A DNA stretch of 17,999 nucleotides from Ruminococcaceae bacterium UBA5891 (GTDB lineage Bacteria; Bacillota; Clostridia; Oscillospirales; Acutalibacteraceae): the NCBI GenBank assembly GCA_002431945.1, contig DJET01000054.1:102714-120712 (forward strand), given 5' to 3'. Under the pieces are notes generated by a model. It did not search any database and was not told where the DNA came from. It saw only the letters and a program-made list of their open reading frames with translations. Within the stretch, counting starts at the first letter, position 1; the number at the start of each line of letters is the position of its first letter. The translations under genes and the position numbers were made by a program. Positions 15,042 through 17,999 of this stretch are shown here, piece by piece.

Positions 15042-16025
15042 ATGTATACAACAAAGCTAAACGAATTTGATACGCAGAACGCAATAGCCCTTGTTAAGGA
15101 AAAGTTTTCTCACGAGCTATGCAAAAGGCTTACACTTTCACGCGTTTCGGCACCGCTTTTTGTTAAAAAGGGGAGCGGTCTTAACGACGACTTAAACGGC
15201 GTTGAACGTCCCGTTTGTTTTGACATTAAGGAAACGGGGGAAACCGCCGAGGTTGTTCACAGCCTTGCAAAGTGGAAAAGAATGGCACTTATGCGCTACA
15301 ATTTTCCCGTTCATACCGGACTTTACACCGATATGAACGCGATACGCCGCGATGAGGAATGCGATAACATTCACTCGATATATGTTGACCAGTGGGATTG
15401 GGAAAAGGTTATAACCGCTAAGGACAGAAACGAAGAATATTTAAAAAGCACGGTTTGCGATATTTATGCCGCAATACTTGAAACCGCGCGCGAGGTAAAG
15501 ATGAAATACCCCGTGCTTGATATATGTTTGCCCGAAAAAATAGAGTTTGTTTCTACATACGAGCTTGAAGAAAGGTATCCCGATCTTACGCCTAAGCAGC
15601 GTGAAAACGCCGCCGCAAGGGAATACGGTGCGGTATTTGTTATGCAGATAGGCGGAAGGCTCAAAAACGGCGAAAAGCACGACGGCAGGGCGCCCGATTA
15701 TGACGACTGGCGGCTTAACGGCGATATTTTGGTGTATAACCGAGTGCTTGAAAGCGCTTTTGAAATTTCTTCTATGGGAATAAGGGTAGACAGGGAAAGC
15801 CTGCTTTCCCAGTTAAAGGCTGAAAACGCCGAAGACAGGCTTAATTTTGAATTTCACAGGCTTTTGGCAAACGGCACGCTTCCGCTTACGATCGGCGGCG
15901 GAATAGGTCAGTCAAGGCTTTGTATGCTGCTTCTGCAAAAGGCGCATATAGGCGAGGTTCAGGTGTCTATTTGGCCCGAACGCGAGGCCGAAAGGTGCAA
16001 AAAATCCGGTATCAGGCTGCTTTAA
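15042..16025 (+). CDS. asnA: Aspartate--ammonia ligase (ammonia-dependent asparagine synthetase A)
   Basis: Makes asparagine from aspartate, ammonia and ATP through an aspartyl-AMP intermediate, using a fold related to class II aminoacyl-tRNA synthetases. The 327 residues are close to the usual 330. Family stretches visible are GVERPVCFDIKETGE (53-67), VVHSLAKWKRMAL (71-83), the RRDEE region (102-106), VDQWDWEKVI (115-124) and GGGIGQSRLCMLL (285-297), the synthetase-like motif 3 region. Start ATG follows AAAGG at 15028-15032. As second gene of the T-box operon it should respond to tRNA-Asn charging together with asnS, forming a feedback loop on asparagine supply. No terminator follows before the next gene, 28 bp on. 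Confidence 0.96.
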   Translation: MYTTKLNEFDTQNAIALVKEKFSHELCKRLTLSRVSAPLFVKKGSGLNDDLNGVERPVCFDIKETGETAEVVHSLAKWKRMALMRYNFPVHTGLYTDMNAIRRDEECDNIHSIYVDQWDWEKVITAKDRNEEYLKSTVCDIYAAILETAREVKMKYPVLDICLPEKIEFVSTYELEERYPDLTPKQRENAAAREYGAVFVMQIGGRLKNGEKHDGRAPDYDDWRLNGDILVYNRVLESAFEISSMGIRVDRESLLSQLKAENAEDRLNFEFHRLLANGTLPLTIGGGIGQSRLCMLLLQKAHIGEVQVSIWPEREAERCKKSGIRLL

Positions 16026-16053
16026 AAAAGAGGAGGGGAGAATACTTTTATAT

Positions 16054-17910
16054 ATGAAAAACAGATATATAATTTTCTTTGGTTCTGTGTTGTTCGATAT
16101 GCTTGCGGCGGTTGTTTCGTTTTTTCTGGCGCTTGCTATCGGCGGTATAGCTTATTACGATTGCGGCAGGCAGCTTTTTTACTTTACAATTCCCGTTTGG
16201 GCGGGGCTTTTGGTGCTGTCGTTTTATTTCTTTAGAATTTACAGTATATTATGGCGTTTTTCAAGCTTTTCGGAGCTGCTGCGAATTTTTGTTGCAACCG
16301 CCGTTGCGGGCGCGGCGACGTTTATTTCGCAAATGGCGGTGTTCAACCGTTCTTACGATCTTGACGTAAATTTGGTTACCTTCTTTTTCACCTGCGCTTT
16401 AACGGTTATTTTCCGCCTTTGTATGAAAAGCATAATTATAAGGTATAATGAAAAAACAAGCAATAAACAGGAAATACCGTCAGAGCTTAACGGCAATATA
16501 ATGATAATCGGCGGCGGCTCCGCCGGCTCGATGATAATAAACGAGCTTTCAAAAAACTCGCCTGTTCCCAACAGCAGAATAAAGTGCGTTATAGACGACG
16601 ACCCCGCTAAAAAGGGTACTTACATATCGGGTATTCATATTGTGGGCGACAGGGATATGATTATCGAGGCGGCTGAGAAATACCGTGTTGATACAATACT
16701 TTTTGCAATACCGAGCTGCAATAATACGCAAAAGTTTGAAATACTTACTATTTGCCAGCAAACGGGCTGTACGCTTAAAATAATACCGTCGATTTATCAG
16801 ATGATAGATCCGAGACCGAGCGGTCTTTCCTCGAAAATACGCAAGGTTGAAATAGAAGACCTTTTAGGTCGCGAGCCTATCGAGCTTGACGTTAACCGCA
16901 TAATAAATTATGTTGCGGGGAAAACGGTTCTTGTTACGGGCGGCGGCGGAACCATAGGCAGCGAGCTGTGCCGTCAGATTGCAGAGCATTCGCCCAAAAA
17001 GCTTGTTATTTTTGATATTTACGAAAATAATGCTTACGATATTCAAAACGAGCTTAAACGCACCCACCCTGAGCTTGATATGATAGCGCTTATCGGCTCT
17101 GTGCGCGACAGCAAGCGTATGGATTCGGTCTTTAACGAATACCGCCCCGATATAGTGTACCATGCGGCGGCGCATAAGCATGTTCCGCTTATGGAGGACA
17201 GCCCCAACGAATCCATTAAAAACAATGTGTTCGGAACGCTTAAGACCGTGCAGTGCGCCGATAAATACGGCGTGGAAAAATTTGTGCTTATATCAACCGA
17301 TAAAGCGGTTAACCCGACAAATATAATGGGCGCCAGCAAGCGCATATGCGAAATGATAGTGCAATCGTATAACCAGTGGTCGAAAACAGAGTTTGTTGCG
17401 GTGCGCTTCGGCAATGTTTTAGGCTCTAACGGAAGCGTTATTCCGCTGTTTAAAAAGCAGATCGCGGCAGGCGGTCCCGTTACGGTAACAGATCCGAATA
17501 TAATACGGTACTTTATGACCATACCCGAAGCGGTCACACTGGTTTTGCAGGCGGGTGCCTCGGCAAAGGGCGGCGAGATATTTGTGCTTGATATGGGCAA
17601 GCCTGTTAAAATATTAACTCTTGCCGAAAATCTTATTAAGCTTTCGGGCTTTACGCCTTATAAGGATATAAAAATTGAGTTTATAGGTCTTCGCCCCGGT
17701 GAAAAGCTGTATGAGGAAATGCTTATGGCAGAAGAGGGCTTAAAGGATACCGAAAACAGCCTTATACATATAGGAAAGCCGATAGAGTTTAACGAAGAAG
17801 AATTTTTCGGCATACTTGAGAAAATGAAAAAGGTTATGTATAACGACGAGACCGATATACGAAGCTATGTAAAGCAGATAGTTCCTACGTATAATTACAC
17901 CCTAAAATAA
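16054..17910 (+). CDS. Membrane-bound nucleotide-sugar 4,6-dehydratase/epimerase (FlaA1/PglF/CapD type)
   Basis: A 618-residue long-type polysaccharide biosynthesis protein. Four N-terminal membrane segments (about 5-30, 42-63, 75-95, 106-124) include the RIYSILWRFSS stretch typical of the family. A first nucleotide-binding fold begins at IMIIGGGSAGS (G153-G158). The catalytic extended SDR domain begins with VTGGGGTIGSE (295-304). Active-site stretch ISTDKAVNPTNIMGASKR has M425 and K429, that is MxxxK in place of the usual YxxxK, as known for membrane 4,6-dehydratases acting on UDP-GlcNAc-type substrates. It probably makes a UDP-4-keto-6-deoxy sugar for capsule, glycan or protein glycosylation. 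AGGAGGGG (16031-16038) is rather far (15 bases) from the ATG, with no in-frame alternative start between. It follows asnA by 28 bp without a terminator. No other glycan gene is in the window, so the pathway is open. Confidence 0.92.
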   Translation: MKNRYIIFFGSVLFDMLAAVVSFFLALAIGGIAYYDCGRQLFYFTIPVWAGLLVLSFYFFRIYSILWRFSSFSELLRIFVATAVAGAATFISQMAVFNRSYDLDVNLVTFFFTCALTVIFRLCMKSIIIRYNEKTSNKQEIPSELNGNIMIIGGGSAGSMIINELSKNSPVPNSRIKCVIDDDPAKKGTYISGIHIVGDRDMIIEAAEKYRVDTILFAIPSCNNTQKFEILTICQQTGCTLKIIPSIYQMIDPRPSGLSSKIRKVEIEDLLGREPIELDVNRIINYVAGKTVLVTGGGGTIGSELCRQIAEHSPKKLVIFDIYENNAYDIQNELKRTHPELDMIALIGSVRDSKRMDSVFNEYRPDIVYHAAAHKHVPLMEDSPNESIKNNVFGTLKTVQCADKYGVEKFVLISTDKAVNPTNIMGASKRICEMIVQSYNQWSKTEFVAVRFGNVLGSNGSVIPLFKKQIAAGGPVTVTDPNIIRYFMTIPEAVTLVLQAGASAKGGEIFVLDMGKPVKILTLAENLIKLSGFTPYKDIKIEFIGLRPGEKLYEEMLMAEEGLKDTENSLIHIGKPIEFNEEEFFGILEKMKKVMYNDETDIRSYVKQIVPTYNYTLK

Positions 17911-17930
17911 GCCTGATTTCGGGTGCAGAG

Positions 17931-17999
17931 CAAAAAATCCGTATTCTCCTTAATAGGGGAAAAACGGATTGCCGCGCACCTAACGGCGGTCTCGCCTGC
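17931..17999 (-). repeat. Partial copy of the intergenic repeat, reverse orientation, cut by the window edge
   Basis: Read on the minus strand, it begins with the 17 bases found at 2921-2937 (GCAGGCGAGACCGCCGT; here 17999-17983), continues to GGCAATCCGT and then ACGGATT. AATCCGT and ACGGATT (plus strand 17929-17935 and 17964-17970 as AATCCGT...ACGGATT) form the same arm as in the other copies, extended by TTCTCC/GGGGAA. On the minus strand the arm is followed by six T, so it might end leftward transcription entering from the right. No arm 3 is seen. Gap 17911-17999 holds nothing else. Confidence 0.65.

Noticed and set aside
13586..17910. A link between asparagine supply and N-linked protein glycosylation (PglF-like protein beside asnA)
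   Set aside because: No oligosaccharyltransferase, other Pgl gene or acceptor protein is in the window, and the dehydratase family is just as common in capsule and flagellin glycan pathways. The adjacency alone does not support it.

Overview
The window looks like chromosomal DNA of an endospore-forming, low-to-mid GC Bacillota, most likely class Clostridia (Ruminococcaceae/Oscillospiraceae-like; this is inference). The pointers are an asparagine T-box leader, a BofA-family sporulation protein, an AddAB (not RecBCD) recombination nuclease, AAGGAG-type ribosome binding sites, some TTG starts, and dispersed GTCATTGCGA...AATGAC intergenic repeats. I see no phage, transposase, CRISPR array, rRNA or tRNA gene. 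Eleven protein genes are supported.

Left part (1-2823): an AraC-family regulator on the minus strand is divergent from a two-gene operon, a TIM-barrel sugar isomerase/epimerase-like protein and a Gfo/Idh/MocA oxidoreductase. This looks like a small regulated sugar or polyol utilisation cassette. A perfect 8-bp inverted repeat overlaps the presumed -10 box of the operon.

Middle (2824-10241): a structured repeat block and a strong bidirectional terminator separate the cassette from bofA, followed by addB-addA, which overlap by 11 bp. AddAB processes double-strand DNA ends for recombination. addB has its own near-consensus promoter, and its N-terminal P-loop is degenerate.

Right-middle (10242-13309): a second full copy of the repeat and a 14-bp-stem terminator lie between convergent addA and glyA. 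purB and glyA form a minus-strand operon (purine and one-carbon metabolism) driven from a perfect consensus promoter. Back to back with it is a second perfect consensus promoter, firing right.

Right part (13310-17910): the rightward promoter reads through an Asn-specific T-box leader into asnS (asparaginyl-tRNA synthetase) and asnA (ammonia-dependent asparagine synthetase). Uncharged tRNA-Asn should therefore raise both asparagine synthesis and its charging. A membrane-bound FlaA1/PglF/CapD-type nucleotide-sugar dehydratase follows 28 bp after asnA with no visible terminator.

The window starts and ends inside further copies of the same intergenic repeat family, both in reverse orientation. 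The genes are of ordinary kinds. The least explained signal is the repeat family, whose copies can fold into a cloverleaf-like form in which one arm has changed sequence while keeping complementarity.
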